This document shows, in pieces, positions 12,708-23,323 of a DNA stretch of 64,000 nucleotides. Within the stretch, counting starts at the first letter, position 1; every line of letters starts with the position of its first letter. The position numbers and the translations under genes are program-made. Source of the DNA: Novosphingobium sp. SCN 66-18 (GTDB lineage Bacteria; Pseudomonadota; Alphaproteobacteria; Sphingomonadales; Sphingomonadaceae); contig MEGD01000017.1 in the NCBI GenBank assembly GCA_001725355.1, positions 32,713-96,712 of the forward strand. The letters run 5' to 3'. The notes beneath the pieces were generated by a model that saw only the letters and a list, made by a program, of their open reading frames with translations, did not search any database and was not told where the DNA came from.

Positions 12708-14129
12708 TTAGCCCTTGGCGGTCATTCTCTGGAGCGTGGCGAGGGCCGCGCGCAAGGCGCGGTCGGCCTCTTCGGGATCGCTGAACGCGGGAACGGCCCC
12801 GGCAGGCGGTGCGAAGGCCGGCGGCTCGGGTTCCATCACAGGCGATGGCATGGCCCGTCCACGGCTGGCCAACGGCGTATCGGGGCGGGCAAACGGCGGA
12901 TCCACCGGCGCGTCGTCATGGCGGCGCGGCGCGGGGGATGGCATATCGACCAGCGAGGGATAGCGGTGTTCGGACAACGGCGCCTCGCCGGGCACGATCG
13001 CCAGGAAAGGCGGCGCATCCGCCTCCCCACCTGCTTCCACATCCTCCACGCCCTGTTCGGCCGCGTCTGCGGTGTGCGTGGCTGTACCATGAGGCGGCGC
13101 GGCGTCGATTTCCGCCTCGGCGCGGACATCCTGTTCCTGGTGTCGGGCCAGTTCCTCGCGCCGGACCGCTATCGCCATCGCCAGCCGCTCGATGAGCTGC
13201 ACGAGACCCAGCGATTCCAGCGGGGCGGCCTCCATCGCCGGCGTATCCGCGCGTGCTTCCGCCGCATCGTTGAAAATCCCGGGCGCGGGCAACGTCGGAT
13301 AGGGCTGCGCAAAGGGACGTTGCGTGTCGGAGGCCAGGGGCAGCCGTACATCATCTCCGCCGGGCGGGGCCTCAAGCCCAGCCAGATCAAGGTCCGCATC
13401 GGCCGATGGCTCGTCCGCCAGCGCAGCGGGAAGCGCAAGCGTCGGCGGCGCAAACGGCCCATCGTCGATCATCGGCACGGCAAAGCGCGCGGGAGCGCCA
13501 ACTTCTTCCGCAAGCACCTCGTCTTGCCCGGCCGCTTCGTCCGAATCCGCCGCTTCGAGCGCCGTTCGGGACAAGGCCGCACCATCGACGGGCACCTCCG
13601 CGCCCCTATCTTCCGCGATCGCGGGCTGTTCAAGCTCGCCACCCGGCTCCGGGTCTTCGAGCGCCGGCACCGTCGCCAGTTCCTCGCTCAGCACCAGCGG
13701 CCGGCGCGGCGGGGCATCGGGGTGCGCGTCGCGCGCGCGGATTTTCACGGCACGTTGGGATACCGCCACGGCGGGCGTCTCGGATTCCATCGCGTCGTCG
13801 CGATCGGGCATCGCCGGCGTGTCGCGCTTGGCCGCCTTGTCCCGGCGCAAGCGCGCGGCGATGACAAGGCCGATCAACCCGCCGACCACCGCCAGCGCGA
13901 AAGCCACCAGCACGCGGGCGGTGAAGCCCAGCGGCGGCGCGGCGGCCGGCAGGACCTTGGGCAGTCCGCTCGCCACGACCAGGCTCGCCAGCATCCGGGG
14001 CGGCACGACGAAGCTCGTCAGCCCCAGCAAGGCGGCGAACCACACCATCATCACCACCGGGAACAGGCGGTGCGCCGAAATCGATGCGGCCTGCTTGCGT
14101 TTCGCCTGCTTGCCCTGCGGAATGGTCAC
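12708..14129 (-). CDS. Two-helix membrane protein with long acidic Pro/Ala-rich tail, unknown function
   Basis: 473 residues from a GTG start. A basic N-terminus (KQAKRKQ) precedes two hydrophobic helices at about 22-50 and 68-92, the second ending in RLRRDKAAKR. The remaining 380 residues are low-complexity, rich in Ala, Pro, Glu and Asp, and probably disordered in the cytoplasm. One short predicted helix (LVQLIERLAMAIAVRREELARH, about 306-327) and a C-terminal helix (EEADRALRAALATLQRMTAKG) break the tail and could be docking sites. I recognise no family. It is read leftwards between the GT4 gene and gltB. Such a layout would suit a scaffold or a regulator of envelope assembly, but this is only inference. 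Confidence 0.65.
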   Translation of the reverse strand: MTIPQGKQAKRKQAASISAHRLFPVVMMVWFAALLGLTSFVVPPRMLASLVVASGLPKVLPAAAPPLGFTARVLVAFALAVVGGLIGLVIAARLRRDKAAKRDTPAMPDRDDAMESETPAVAVSQRAVKIRARDAHPDAPPRRPLVLSEELATVPALEDPEPGGELEQPAIAEDRGAEVPVDGAALSRTALEAADSDEAAGQDEVLAEEVGAPARFAVPMIDDGPFAPPTLALPAALADEPSADADLDLAGLEAPPGGDDVRLPLASDTQRPFAQPYPTLPAPGIFNDAAEARADTPAMEAAPLESLGLVQLIERLAMAIAVRREELARHQEQDVRAEAEIDAAPPHGTATHTADAAEQGVEDVEAGGEADAPPFLAIVPGEAPLSEHRYPSLVDMPSPAPRRHDDAPVDPPFARPDTPLASRGRAMPSPVMEPEPPAFAPPAGAVPAFSDPEEADRALRAALATLQRMTAKG

Positions 14130-14171
14130 GTGCGTATCGATCCGTTCAAACCTGGCAAGTGCCCCACGCCG

Positions 14172-15419
14172 TCAGGCGGCGACACCCGCAATTGTACCTT
14201 TCCCGGCTATCACCTTTTGGTAAACAGCTTGATAACGACGAACATTGCCGGCCCAGTCGTGCTCGCGCTCGACGAACCGCCGCGCCACCGCGCGCCGTTC
14301 CGGCCAGGCGCTCCGGTCGCCCAACAGCGCGATCATTGCCTTCGCCAGCCCGGCGGGATCGTCGGCGGGAAACAGCGTGCCTGTCACCCCGTCCTCGATC
14401 AGTTCCCTGTGCCCGCCCACGTCGCTCGCGGCAACCAGCTTGCCCTGGGCCATCGCTTCCAGCGGCTTGAGCGGCGTGACGAGGTCCGTCAAGCGCATGG
14501 CCTTGCGCGGATAGCACACGACGTCGGAAAGGGCGTAGTAGCGATCGACCTCGGCGTGCGGAACGCGGCCGACGAAGCGGATCGCGTCCGCCACCGGCGA
14601 AGCCTCCGCCTGCGCGCGCAGGGCATCGCCCGCCGGCCCACCGCCGACCAGCAGCAGCCTGGCTCCCGGCACCCCCGCCACGATCGCCGGCATCGCCGCG
14701 ATCAGATCGTCCAGCCCTTCATAGGGATAGAAGCTGCCGAGAAAGCCGATCACCGGCCCGTCGCCCAGCCCCAGCGCCTCGGCCAGCGCCGGATCGCGCG
14801 GCTGCGCCTCGCCGAACACGGTAAGATCGACGCCATTGGGCATGATCGACAGGCGATCGCGGGCCACGCCCCGCGCCGCCAGATCCTCCAGCAGGCCGCG
14901 GCAGATCGTCACCACCGCATCGGCGCCGGCAACCACGCGGTTCTCGAGCTGGCGGGTCAGCCAGTAGCGTGGCGAACCCTCCCGGCCGGTGCCATTGCCC
15001 ACGGCCGCGTCTTCCCAGAACGCGCGGATTTCATAGACCACCGGAATGCCGAGCCGCCGCCCGGCGCGCACGGCGGCAAGGCCGCACAGCGCCGGCGAAT
15101 GGGCATGCAACACGTCCGGCCGCCACGCGCGGGCCACCGCTTCGATCCGGCTGGCCAGAGCGACCACCTCGCGCCATTCGCGCACCCCCACGATGCCTTC
15201 GGCTTCCCCCGGCGTGCGATGGAATTCCAGCCCGTCGATCTGTTCGGGCGCGCCGTCGTCCGCCGCCAGCGGCCCATCGGGCAAGCGGTGACGCTGCCCG
15301 GTGATCGCGCGCACCTCGATCCCTTGCGCCTGCTGGGCCTTGAGGATCGCGCGCGTGCGGAAGGTATAGCCGCTGTGCAGCGGCAGGCTGTGGTCGAGAA
15401 CGTGCAGAACGCGGGTCAT
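14172..15419 (-). CDS. GT4 glycosyltransferase, exosortase-A-system type
   Basis: 415 residues, GT-B fold. The N-terminus VLDHSLPLHSGYTFRTR is the hallmark of the glycosyltransferase subfamily found next to exosortase A (XrtA/PEP-CTERM) exopolysaccharide genes. The C-terminal nucleotide-sugar site shows IGFLGSFYPYEGLDDL and the EX7E-like region LTPLKPLEAMAQGKLVAASDVGG. No signal peptide. It probably adds a sugar to a lipid-linked intermediate at the cytoplasmic face. It is divergent from the O-ligase gene across 164 bp. No exosortase, PEP-CTERM substrate or Prs regulators lie in the window. Confidence 0.83.
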   Translation of the reverse strand: MTRVLHVLDHSLPLHSGYTFRTRAILKAQQAQGIEVRAITGQRHRLPDGPLAADDGAPEQIDGLEFHRTPGEAEGIVGVREWREVVALASRIEAVARAWRPDVLHAHSPALCGLAAVRAGRRLGIPVVYEIRAFWEDAAVGNGTGREGSPRYWLTRQLENRVVAGADAVVTICRGLLEDLAARGVARDRLSIMPNGVDLTVFGEAQPRDPALAEALGLGDGPVIGFLGSFYPYEGLDDLIAAMPAIVAGVPGARLLLVGGGPAGDALRAQAEASPVADAIRFVGRVPHAEVDRYYALSDVVCYPRKAMRLTDLVTPLKPLEAMAQGKLVAASDVGGHRELIEDGVTGTLFPADDPAGLAKAMIALLGDRSAWPERRAVARRFVEREHDWAGNVRRYQAVYQKVIAGKGTIAGVAA

Positions 15420-15583
15420 GCCCCATTCCTGCCACGCAAGCCTTAACGCGCCGTCAACCCCGTTCCGCTAAGCCCGCGGTCCCGGCCACGATCATCGCGC
15501 GGACATGACCCTGACGCCCTCCCCCCTGTCGCACTGCCGTTTGCCGCGCCTGCCCGGAGCGTTGCGCCGCCAGCGGGGCCACC

Positions 15584-17005
15584 GTGCTTAACCTGTTCCT
15601 CACCGCCTTCGTGCTGGCCTTCCTGGGCGCCGGGATGCGCCGGCCGTTCCTGCTGGTGCTGGCCTATACCTATATCGACATCGTCGCGCCGCAGAAGGTA
15701 ACCTGGGGCTTCCTCGCCCATATCCCGATCTCGCTGATAGCGTTCGTCTGCGCGTTCGGTGCCTGGATGGTGGCCGAAAACAAGCAGGGCATCCGCTTCT
15801 CGTTCCGCCAGTTCCTGCTCCTGCTGCTGCTGGTCTATTGCGGGCTGACCACCCGCACCGCCGATTTCCCGGTGGAAGCGGCGGAAAAGTGGGGCTGGGT
15901 GTGGAAGGCACTGGTCTTCGCGATGTTCCTGCCGCTCACCCTGCGCACGCGCCTGCGCATCGAGGCGCTGGCATTGGTGATGGTCCTGTCCATCAGCGTG
16001 ATCGTGATCGGCGGCGGGATCAAGACGCTGTCCTCCGGTGGCGGCTATGGCGAACTGAAGCTGCTGGTGAACGATAACACCGGCCTTTACGAAGGCAGCA
16101 CGCTGTCGATGGCAGCGGTTGCGATAATGCCGCTGATCTACTGGCTGGCGCGGTACGGCACGATCTTCAAACCGGGAAAGCTGGTCACGCTCTATGCCCT
16201 GGGGCTCGGCTTCGCCTGCCTGCTGATCCCGGTGGGCACGCAGACGCGCACCGGCCTGCTGTGCGTGCTGTTGCTGGGCGTGCTCGTGCTGCGCACTACC
16301 AAGCGGCGCTTCACCTATCTCGCGGCGGCGGGGGTACTGGCCGTGGTGGCGGTGCCATTCCTGCCCAAGAGCTATACCGATCGCATGAGCACGATCGAAA
16401 ACCATCAATCGGATCAGTCCGCCTCCACCCGCGTGGCGGTGTGGAAATGGACGTGGGAATTCGCCAAGCACAACCCCTTCGGCGGTGGGTTCGAAGCCTA
16501 TCGCCAGAACGAGGTGAGCTACAAGACCATCAACACCGACTATGCCGGCAAGAACAACGCCGCGCTCGAAACCAACGATATCGTGGAAAAGGGCCGCGCC
16601 TATCATTCGGCCTATTTCGAGATGCTGGGCGAGCAGGGCTATCCCGGACTGGGCCTTTGGCTGACGCTGCACCTTCTGGGGCTGTGGCAGATGGAGCGGG
16701 TGCGCGCACGCTGGACCAAGCGGGGTGGCCCGCAGGAGGACCTGCCCGATGCGCAGTGGATCGGGCCTCTGGCCAATGCGCTGCAACAGGGGCAGTTGGT
16801 CTATATGGTCGGCGGCAGCTTCGTCGGCATCGCCTTCCAGCCCTTTATGTACATGCTGATCGGGCTGCAGATCGGCCTGCGCGCCTATGCCATGCGGATC
16901 GACCCGAGCCGGGAGGCGTTCCGCCCGCTTCGGCCGGTTAACGCGCAGGCGCGCGCGGCGACACAGGCCGGTCCGGGGCAGCCCCCGCTGGCCGCCCCAC
17001 GATGA
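15584..17005 (+). CDS. O-antigen ligase-like polytopic protein, exosortase-A-associated type
   Basis: 473 residues from a GTG start with GGGG nearby. Ten or more hydrophobic helices span residues 1-260 and a large periplasmic loop follows. Family signs are the N-terminal RRPFLLVLAYTYIDIVAPQ, the ligase-type GTQTRTGLLCVLLLG (about 212-226) and WKWTWEFAKHNPFGGGFEAY. This matches the probable O-glycosylation ligases that travel with exosortase A. Wzy/WaaL-fold enzymes of this kind polymerise or ligate undecaprenyl-linked glycans outside the inner membrane. Its stop overlaps the start of the acyltransferase gene (ATGA at 17002-17005), so the two form an operon. Confidence 0.82.
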   Translation: MLNLFLTAFVLAFLGAGMRRPFLLVLAYTYIDIVAPQKVTWGFLAHIPISLIAFVCAFGAWMVAENKQGIRFSFRQFLLLLLLVYCGLTTRTADFPVEAAEKWGWVWKALVFAMFLPLTLRTRLRIEALALVMVLSISVIVIGGGIKTLSSGGGYGELKLLVNDNTGLYEGSTLSMAAVAIMPLIYWLARYGTIFKPGKLVTLYALGLGFACLLIPVGTQTRTGLLCVLLLGVLVLRTTKRRFTYLAAAGVLAVVAVPFLPKSYTDRMSTIENHQSDQSASTRVAVWKWTWEFAKHNPFGGGFEAYRQNEVSYKTINTDYAGKNNAALETNDIVEKGRAYHSAYFEMLGEQGYPGLGLWLTLHLLGLWQMERVRARWTKRGGPQEDLPDAQWIGPLANALQQGQLVYMVGGSFVGIAFQPFMYMLIGLQIGLRAYAMRIDPSREAFRPLRPVNAQARAATQAGPGQPPLAAPR

Positions 17006-18117
17006 GCGAGCCCAATATAAACACGCCGAGCGAACGCGGACCGCGCCATCTCGACGCTCTGACCGGCCTGCGCGGGATAGCCGCGTGGCTGGTGGTCCTC
17101 TACCATATCCGCTTGTCGCTGGTGTCCATACTGCCCCCAGGCGTCATCGCGGTCCTGGCGCGCGGCTATCTGGCGGTGGATCTGTTCTTCGTCCTGTCCG
17201 GCTTCGTCATGTGGTACAATTATGCCGCTCCACTGGCGTCGGGCGGGCCCCGCGCCGCCGCCCGTTTCCTGTGGCGACGGATGGCGCGAATCTGGCCGTT
17301 GCACCTGCTGATACTCGGCGGCTTCGTGTTGTTCCGAGCGGCGCTGACCGTTTCCGGGCGCCCCGTGGAGGGGCTACCACTGGCCGAATTGCCGCTGCAG
17401 GTGCTGCTGATCCAGAACTGGGGCTTTACCCACGAACTGGCCTGGAACCACCCGGCCTGGTCGATCAGCACCGAATTCGCCGCCTATCTGGTGTTTCCCG
17501 CGATCGTCGCGGCGGGCCAGCCGATCATGGGCCGCGGTCGCCTGGCGATCGCGATCGCGGCGTTGCTGCTGGCGGGAGAATATGCGCTGTTCACGCACCG
17601 GAGTCTGCGCACGCTGGGCGCGGATATCCCCACCATGGGGCTGTGGCGCTGCCTGGTCGGCTTCATGCTGGGCACGCTGGCCTGCGTGATCTGGCAAGCG
17701 GCACGATCACCGCGCGCCTGGCCCTGGGCGCTGTTCGCGGCGGGCTGGATCGCGCTGGGGAGCGTGGCCGGCTGGCCCGAAACCGCGATCGTCCCGCCCG
17801 CGATCGTCACTGCGATGCTGGCGCTGACTTATGCGAAGGGACCGCTGGCACGCTTTCTCTCCAGCCGCGCGGCGGTGTGGCTGGGAGAGGTAAGCTATTC
17901 CACCTACCTCGCGCACGCCTTTCTGTTCCTGGTGTTCAAGCTGCTGTTCGTTGATGCCTCGCTGCAAATCGGCTGGGCGGGACTGGCGGCCTATCTCTTG
18001 CTGCTGCTGATCGCGTCGTGGACGCTTTATCGCCTGATCGAAAAGCCAGCCCAGCGTTGGCTCAATGCGCGAACGCCGGGCTGGACCCGCCCCTTGCCTG
18101 CGTCCCCCGCAGAATAG
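17002..18117 (+). CDS. Acyltransferase 3 (OafA-type) membrane protein
   Basis: 371 residues with about ten transmembrane helices. The acyltransferase-3 start motif is clear: HLDALTGLRGIAAWLVVLYH at about 15-34 (conserved R and H), then DLFFVLSGFVMWYNY and RRMARIWPLHL. Members transfer acyl groups, mostly acetyl, to surface sugars across the membrane. It is translationally coupled to the O-ligase-like gene, so it probably decorates the same glycan. The C-terminus LYRLIEKPAQRWLN is typical. Confidence 0.85.
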   Translation: MSEPNINTPSERGPRHLDALTGLRGIAAWLVVLYHIRLSLVSILPPGVIAVLARGYLAVDLFFVLSGFVMWYNYAAPLASGGPRAAARFLWRRMARIWPLHLLILGGFVLFRAALTVSGRPVEGLPLAELPLQVLLIQNWGFTHELAWNHPAWSISTEFAAYLVFPAIVAAGQPIMGRGRLAIAIAALLLAGEYALFTHRSLRTLGADIPTMGLWRCLVGFMLGTLACVIWQAARSPRAWPWALFAAGWIALGSVAGWPETAIVPPAIVTAMLALTYAKGPLARFLSSRAAVWLGEVSYSTYLAHAFLFLVFKLLFVDASLQIGWAGLAAYLLLLLIASWTLYRLIEKPAQRWLNARTPGWTRPLPASPAE

Positions 18118-18204
18118 CCCGTCCGTCCCGACCGGATTGCGCCCGGTTGCACCTTTGCAAGGGTCCGTCCATGATGGCGGAACAAAAGAATGGAGAGCAA
18201 CGGT

Positions 18205-18666
18205 ATGGCGAGGATCATTCCCGCGACAGAAATCAAGGCGCTGGCAGGCACGATCGTGGGCACATCGGAATGGGTCGAGGTCAGCCAGGAACGAATCAAC
18301 CAGTTCGCCGAAGCGACCGGTGACTTCCAGTTCATCCACGTCGACGAGGAAAAGGCCAAGCTGACGCCGTTCGGCGGCACGATCGCGCACGGCTTCCTCA
18401 CGCTCTCGCTGATCCCGCTGCTGACGCAGCTCAGCGATTGTCCGCGCCCCGATGGCATCAAGATGGGCGTGAACTATGGCGGCAACCGCACCCGTTTCCT
18501 CGCCCCGGTCCGTTCGGGCAAGCGCATACGCGGCGTGTTCAAGCTGCTGGAGATCGAGGAAAAGCGCCCCGGCCAGTGGCAGCAGACCATGGAGATCACG
18601 GTGGAGATCGAAGGCGAGCCGAAGCCCGCCCTGATCTGCGAGTGGCTGACCCAGTTCTTCGTCTGA
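18205..18666 (+). CDS. MaoC-type (R)-specific enoyl-CoA hydratase
   Basis: 153 residues, a single hot-dog domain. The catalytic motif TGDFQFIHVDEEKAKLTPFG carries the Asp and His of the (R)-hydratase site, followed by GGTIAHGFLTLSLIP. These enzymes hydrate enoyl-CoA to (R)-3-hydroxyacyl-CoA. In many bacteria they link beta-oxidation to polyhydroxyalkanoate. The ATG at 18205 is preferred over one 15 bases upstream, because GGAGAG lies 7 bases before it. It is convergent with a PHB depolymerase gene, which supports a PHA link but does not prove it. Confidence 0.85.
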   Translation: MARIIPATEIKALAGTIVGTSEWVEVSQERINQFAEATGDFQFIHVDEEKAKLTPFGGTIAHGFLTLSLIPLLTQLSDCPRPDGIKMGVNYGGNRTRFLAPVRSGKRIRGVFKLLEIEEKRPGQWQQTMEITVEIEGEPKPALICEWLTQFFV

Positions 18667-18684
18667 GAAGCGGCGTTTCGGGAC

Positions 18685-18710
18685 GGTGCGGGAAGGCTTC
18701 TTTCCGCACC
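18685..18710. terminator. Bidirectional hairpin between maoC-type gene and phaZ
   Basis: GGTGCGGGAAG pairs with CTTTCCGCACC (one G-T pair) around a GCTT loop, between two convergent stop codons. Confidence 0.65.
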
Positions 18711-18718
18711 GCCTGCCT

Positions 18719-19975
18719 TCAGGCGACGGCCGTCAGCTTGCGGCCCTTGCCCCGGCCTTCGTGGCGCACGATCCACGCATCGACCACCGGCGCGATCTTG
18801 GTCCGCCAGCGCGATCCGTTGAAAATGCCGTAGTGCCCCGCCTCGGCGGCGAGGAGGTACTGCTTCATTTCCTCCGGCACGTTCGGCGTCACCTTGAGCG
18901 CGGCCTTGGTCTGGCCGATGCCCGAGATGTCGTCCCGCTCGCCCTCGATGCACAGGATCGCGGTGTCGTGGATCGCGCCAAGATCCACCGCGTGCCCGCG
19001 ATGGACGAATTCGCCCTTGGGCAGGGCGTGGCGCTGGAACACGACATCCACGGTCTGCAGATAGAATTCCGCCGGCAGATCGCAGACGGCGCGGTATTCG
19101 TCATAGAACGTCTTGGTCGCCTCGGCGCCCTCGCCATCGCCCTGCACCAGGTGCTTGAACAGCGAATAGTGGCTCATCATGTGGCTGCCGAGGTTCATCG
19201 ACATGAAGCTCGCGAGCTGGACGAAGCCCGGATAGACCTGCCGCCCCTCGCCCGGATAGTTCACCGGCACCGTGGTGATGACGTTGTGCTTGAACCACAC
19301 ATAGGGCTTGGTGATCGCGTGATCGTTCACCGCCGTGGGCGATTCGCGGGTATCGATCGGCCCGCCCATCATCGTCAGCGTCACCGGACGGCACGGATGG
19401 TCTTTGGCGGCCATGATCGCGGTGGCGGCAAAGGCCGGCACCGAAGGCTGGCACACCGCCATCATGTGCGCGCCGGGGCCGATGTATTCGAGGAAGCCGA
19501 CCAGATAGTCGATGTAATCGTCCAGGTCGAAGCGCCCTTCGGCCAGCGGCACGTATTTCGCGTCGGCCCAGTCCGTTATGTAGACCACGCAGCGTTCCAG
19601 CATCCGTTCCACCGTGCCGCGCAGCAGCGTGGCGTAATGGCCGCTCATCGGCGCCACGATCAGCAGGCGCGGCGCGTCGGGCGGAAGCCCTTCGTGCGTG
19701 AACTTCTTGAGATCGCCGAACGGGCGATGGATTTCCGTCGATTCCCGGACCGCGTGGGTCGTGCCATCGACATGGATCGTGCGGATGCCGAACGCCGGCT
19801 TTCCGCGCGGGGCCGCCGCGTGGGCAAACACTTCCAGCGCCGATGCCATCATCTGGCTGGGGCCGAAGCCACTGAACGGAAGCCGGGGATCGCCCAGCAG
19901 GTCCGCCGTCATCGACGCCATCGCGCTGCTCGCGCTGAGCAGGGAGCGCTGGATTTCATAGGCCTTGTAGAGCAC
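18719..19975 (-). CDS. phaZ: Intracellular polyhydroxybutyrate depolymerase
   Basis: 418 residues, no signal peptide. An alpha/beta hydrolase of the intracellular PhaZ class that uses Cys as nucleophile: Cys175 in MMAVCQPSVP replaces the Ser of a lipase box. Asp in GERDDISG (about 350) and His in AGHYGIFNGSRWR (about 387) complete the triad. Degrades PHB granules in the cytoplasm. The start is taken as the GTG at 19975 (VLYKAYEIQRS), with AGGA 9 bases upstream; another GTG lies 11 codons earlier. It is divergent from an ABC exporter gene across 229 bp. Confidence 0.9.
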   Translation of the reverse strand: MLYKAYEIQRSLLSASSAMASMTADLLGDPRLPFSGFGPSQMMASALEVFAHAAAPRGKPAFGIRTIHVDGTTHAVRESTEIHRPFGDLKKFTHEGLPPDAPRLLIVAPMSGHYATLLRGTVERMLERCVVYITDWADAKYVPLAEGRFDLDDYIDYLVGFLEYIGPGAHMMAVCQPSVPAFAATAIMAAKDHPCRPVTLTMMGGPIDTRESPTAVNDHAITKPYVWFKHNVITTVPVNYPGEGRQVYPGFVQLASFMSMNLGSHMMSHYSLFKHLVQGDGEGAEATKTFYDEYRAVCDLPAEFYLQTVDVVFQRHALPKGEFVHRGHAVDLGAIHDTAILCIEGERDDISGIGQTKAALKVTPNVPEEMKQYLLAAEAGHYGIFNGSRWRTKIAPVVDAWIVRHEGRGKGRKLTAVA

Positions 19976-20040
19976 GGCCGTTGTCCTTGTTCTGTTGCCC
20001 GGCAACACCGGGACTCGCTTGCCCCCAGATTGCCGCGATT

Positions 20041-20057
20041 CGTTGCTTTGTGCAACG
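20041..20057. promoter_or_regulatory. CGTTGC-N5-GCAACG palindrome upstream of phaZ
   Basis: A 6+5+6 inverted repeat in the 229-bp spacer between phaZ and the divergent ABC exporter gene. TGC/GCA arms recall PhaR operators, but the spacing is not the one I know, so the regulator is open. I see no other clear element in this spacer. Confidence 0.35.
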
Positions 20058-20204
20058 CAACATTGAAGATCGCGCTACGAGCGGACCAAACCGGTCCCTA
20101 ATCCGCGCCCCGATCGCGCGGGATGGACTGGGGAAAAAGCATTGCCGCGCCTTACCGGCATGCGCCCCCTTCCTGCGCGGGCGCGCTTCGGCTAGGCGAG
20201 CGGA

Positions 20205-21995
<1,791 letters not shown>

Positions 21996-22088
21996 TCCGC
22001 GTGCGCGCCGCAAGGCATTGCCGAAATTTAAGGTTGCCGAACGCCGACCGCCCTTGACACCGTGCTGCGCTGCGGCAACGCCCTGCGC

Positions 22089-22904
22089 ATGGACAGCACG
22101 ATCGTTACCGCCGTACTGCTCGGCATCGTCGAGGGCCTCACCGAGTTCCTTCCGGTTTCCTCGACAGGGCATCTCATCCTTGCCACCGAACTGTTCGGCT
22201 ATGACGCCGCGCAATGGGCCATGTTCAACGTGGTCATCCAGCTGGGCGCGATCCTGGCGGTGGTCGTGCAATACTGGCGCACGTTCTGGGCCGTCGGCAT
22301 GGGCCTGCTCCGGCTGGAGCCGCTGTCGCTGCGCTTCCTGCGCAACCTGCTGGCCGCGTTCATGCCCGCCGCGGTCATCGGCCTGCTGCTCAAGCACCAG
22401 ATCGAGGGCTTGCTCGGCAGCCCGCTGGTGGTGTGCTGGGCGCTGATCGTGGGCGGTATCGGCATTCTCGTGGTCGAACGCTTCGCCAAGGGCGGTGAAC
22501 CGACCGGGATTGGCCAGTTGCCGCTGCGACAGGCCGTGGGCGTCGGTTTCGTGCAGTGCCTGGCCATGATCCCCGGCGTCAGCCGTTCGGGCGCGACCAT
22601 CATGGGCGCGCTGGCGATGGGCATCGAGCGCCGCACCGCCGCCGAATTCAGCTTCTTCCTGGCCATCCCGACGATGCTGGGGGCGACCACGCTGGAACTG
22701 CTCGACAAGCGGCACGAACTGGCCGCCGGCACGCTGGGCGTGGGCTGGGCCGAGATCGCGGTGGGTTTCTTCGTCTCATTCGTGGTGGCGCTGGGGGTGA
22801 TCCGCTTCTTCGTCGCCTATGTCAGCCGGCACGGCTTCACCCCGTTCGCGTGGTATCGCATCGTGGCGGGCACGGCGGCGATGTTCTGGCTGCTGCGCGC
22901 CTGA
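22089..22904 (+). CDS. uppP: Undecaprenyl-diphosphatase
   Basis: 271 residues, polytopic. Dephosphorylates undecaprenyl pyrophosphate so that the lipid carrier can be reused for peptidoglycan and surface glycans; loss of it causes bacitracin sensitivity. Both signature regions are present: GIVEGLTEFLPVSSTGHL at about 10-27 (catalytic Glu residues) and IPGVSRSGATIMGALAMG at about 161-178, with the Arg of the Ser/Arg motif. The start is placed at MDSTIVTAVLLG, the usual beginning. Confidence 0.95.
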   Translation: MDSTIVTAVLLGIVEGLTEFLPVSSTGHLILATELFGYDAAQWAMFNVVIQLGAILAVVVQYWRTFWAVGMGLLRLEPLSLRFLRNLLAAFMPAAVIGLLLKHQIEGLLGSPLVVCWALIVGGIGILVVERFAKGGEPTGIGQLPLRQAVGVGFVQCLAMIPGVSRSGATIMGALAMGIERRTAAEFSFFLAIPTMLGATTLELLDKRHELAAGTLGVGWAEIAVGFFVSFVVALGVIRFFVAYVSRHGFTPFAWYRIVAGTAAMFWLLRA

Positions 22905-22943
22905 CCGGTCCCGCCCCCGCCGATTCCCCCAGCCCCCCGATCA

Positions 22944-22964
22944 ATCGCGCCGTAACGGCGTGAT
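22944..22964. promoter_or_regulatory. 21-nt near-perfect palindrome upstream of the YeaQ-type gene
   Basis: CGCCGT and ACGGCG around one base, extended by ATC/GAT outside one mismatch. It lies between uppP and the YeaQ-type gene. A stem without a T-run is more likely an operator than a terminator. Confidence 0.25.
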
Positions 22965-23031
22965 TTCCGGAACCAAATTCCCGCCGCCGGATTGTGACAG
23001 GCATCAAGGCAACAATGGGGATGTCCGGAAA

Positions 23032-23298
23032 ATGGGTATCATCGTTCTTCTCATCGTGGGTGGCATTCTGGGCTGGCTTGCCAGCATCGTGATGCGCACC
23101 GATGCACAGCAGGGTATCTTCCTCAACATCGTGGTCGGCATCGTCGGCGCCATGCTCGGCGGGTTTCTGCTCACGCCCTTCATCGGCGGCGGCAGCATCA
23201 CCCAGGGCATTTCGGCGGGCAGCCTTATCGTGTCGTTCCTCGGCGCGGTGATCCTGCTGGCGATCGTCAACCTCGTGCGGCGCGGCTCGGTTCGCTGA
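23032..23298 (+). CDS. GlsB/YeaQ/YmgE-family membrane protein
   Basis: 88 residues with three hydrophobic helices: GIIVLLIVGGILGWLAS, LNIVVGIVGAMLGGFLL and SLIVSFLGAVILLAIVNLV. The Gly-rich first and second helices are typical of the transglycosylase-associated (YeaQ) family. These small inner-membrane proteins are often stress-induced; their molecular role is unknown. GGAACC occurs about 60 bases upstream, but I find no matching -10 for a general-stress sigma factor. Confidence 0.85.
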   Translation: MGIIVLLIVGGILGWLASIVMRTDAQQGIFLNIVVGIVGAMLGGFLLTPFIGGGSITQGISAGSLIVSFLGAVILLAIVNLVRRGSVR

Positions 23299-23323
23299 TC
23301 GCGGCGGAACAGAATCCCGAGGG

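Noticed and set aside
12918-15446. Open frame of about 842 codons on the plus strand across the GT4 gene and the acidic-tailed membrane-protein gene
   Set aside because: It crosses two opposite-strand genes with recognisable features and yields only Arg/His/Gly-rich sequence.
22969-22994. GGAACC upstream of the YeaQ-type gene as an EcfG (general stress) promoter
   Set aside because: At 16-17 bp spacing the -10 position reads GATT/ATTG rather than CGTT; a GGAAC before lolA (24497) has only a partial -10 (AGTT).
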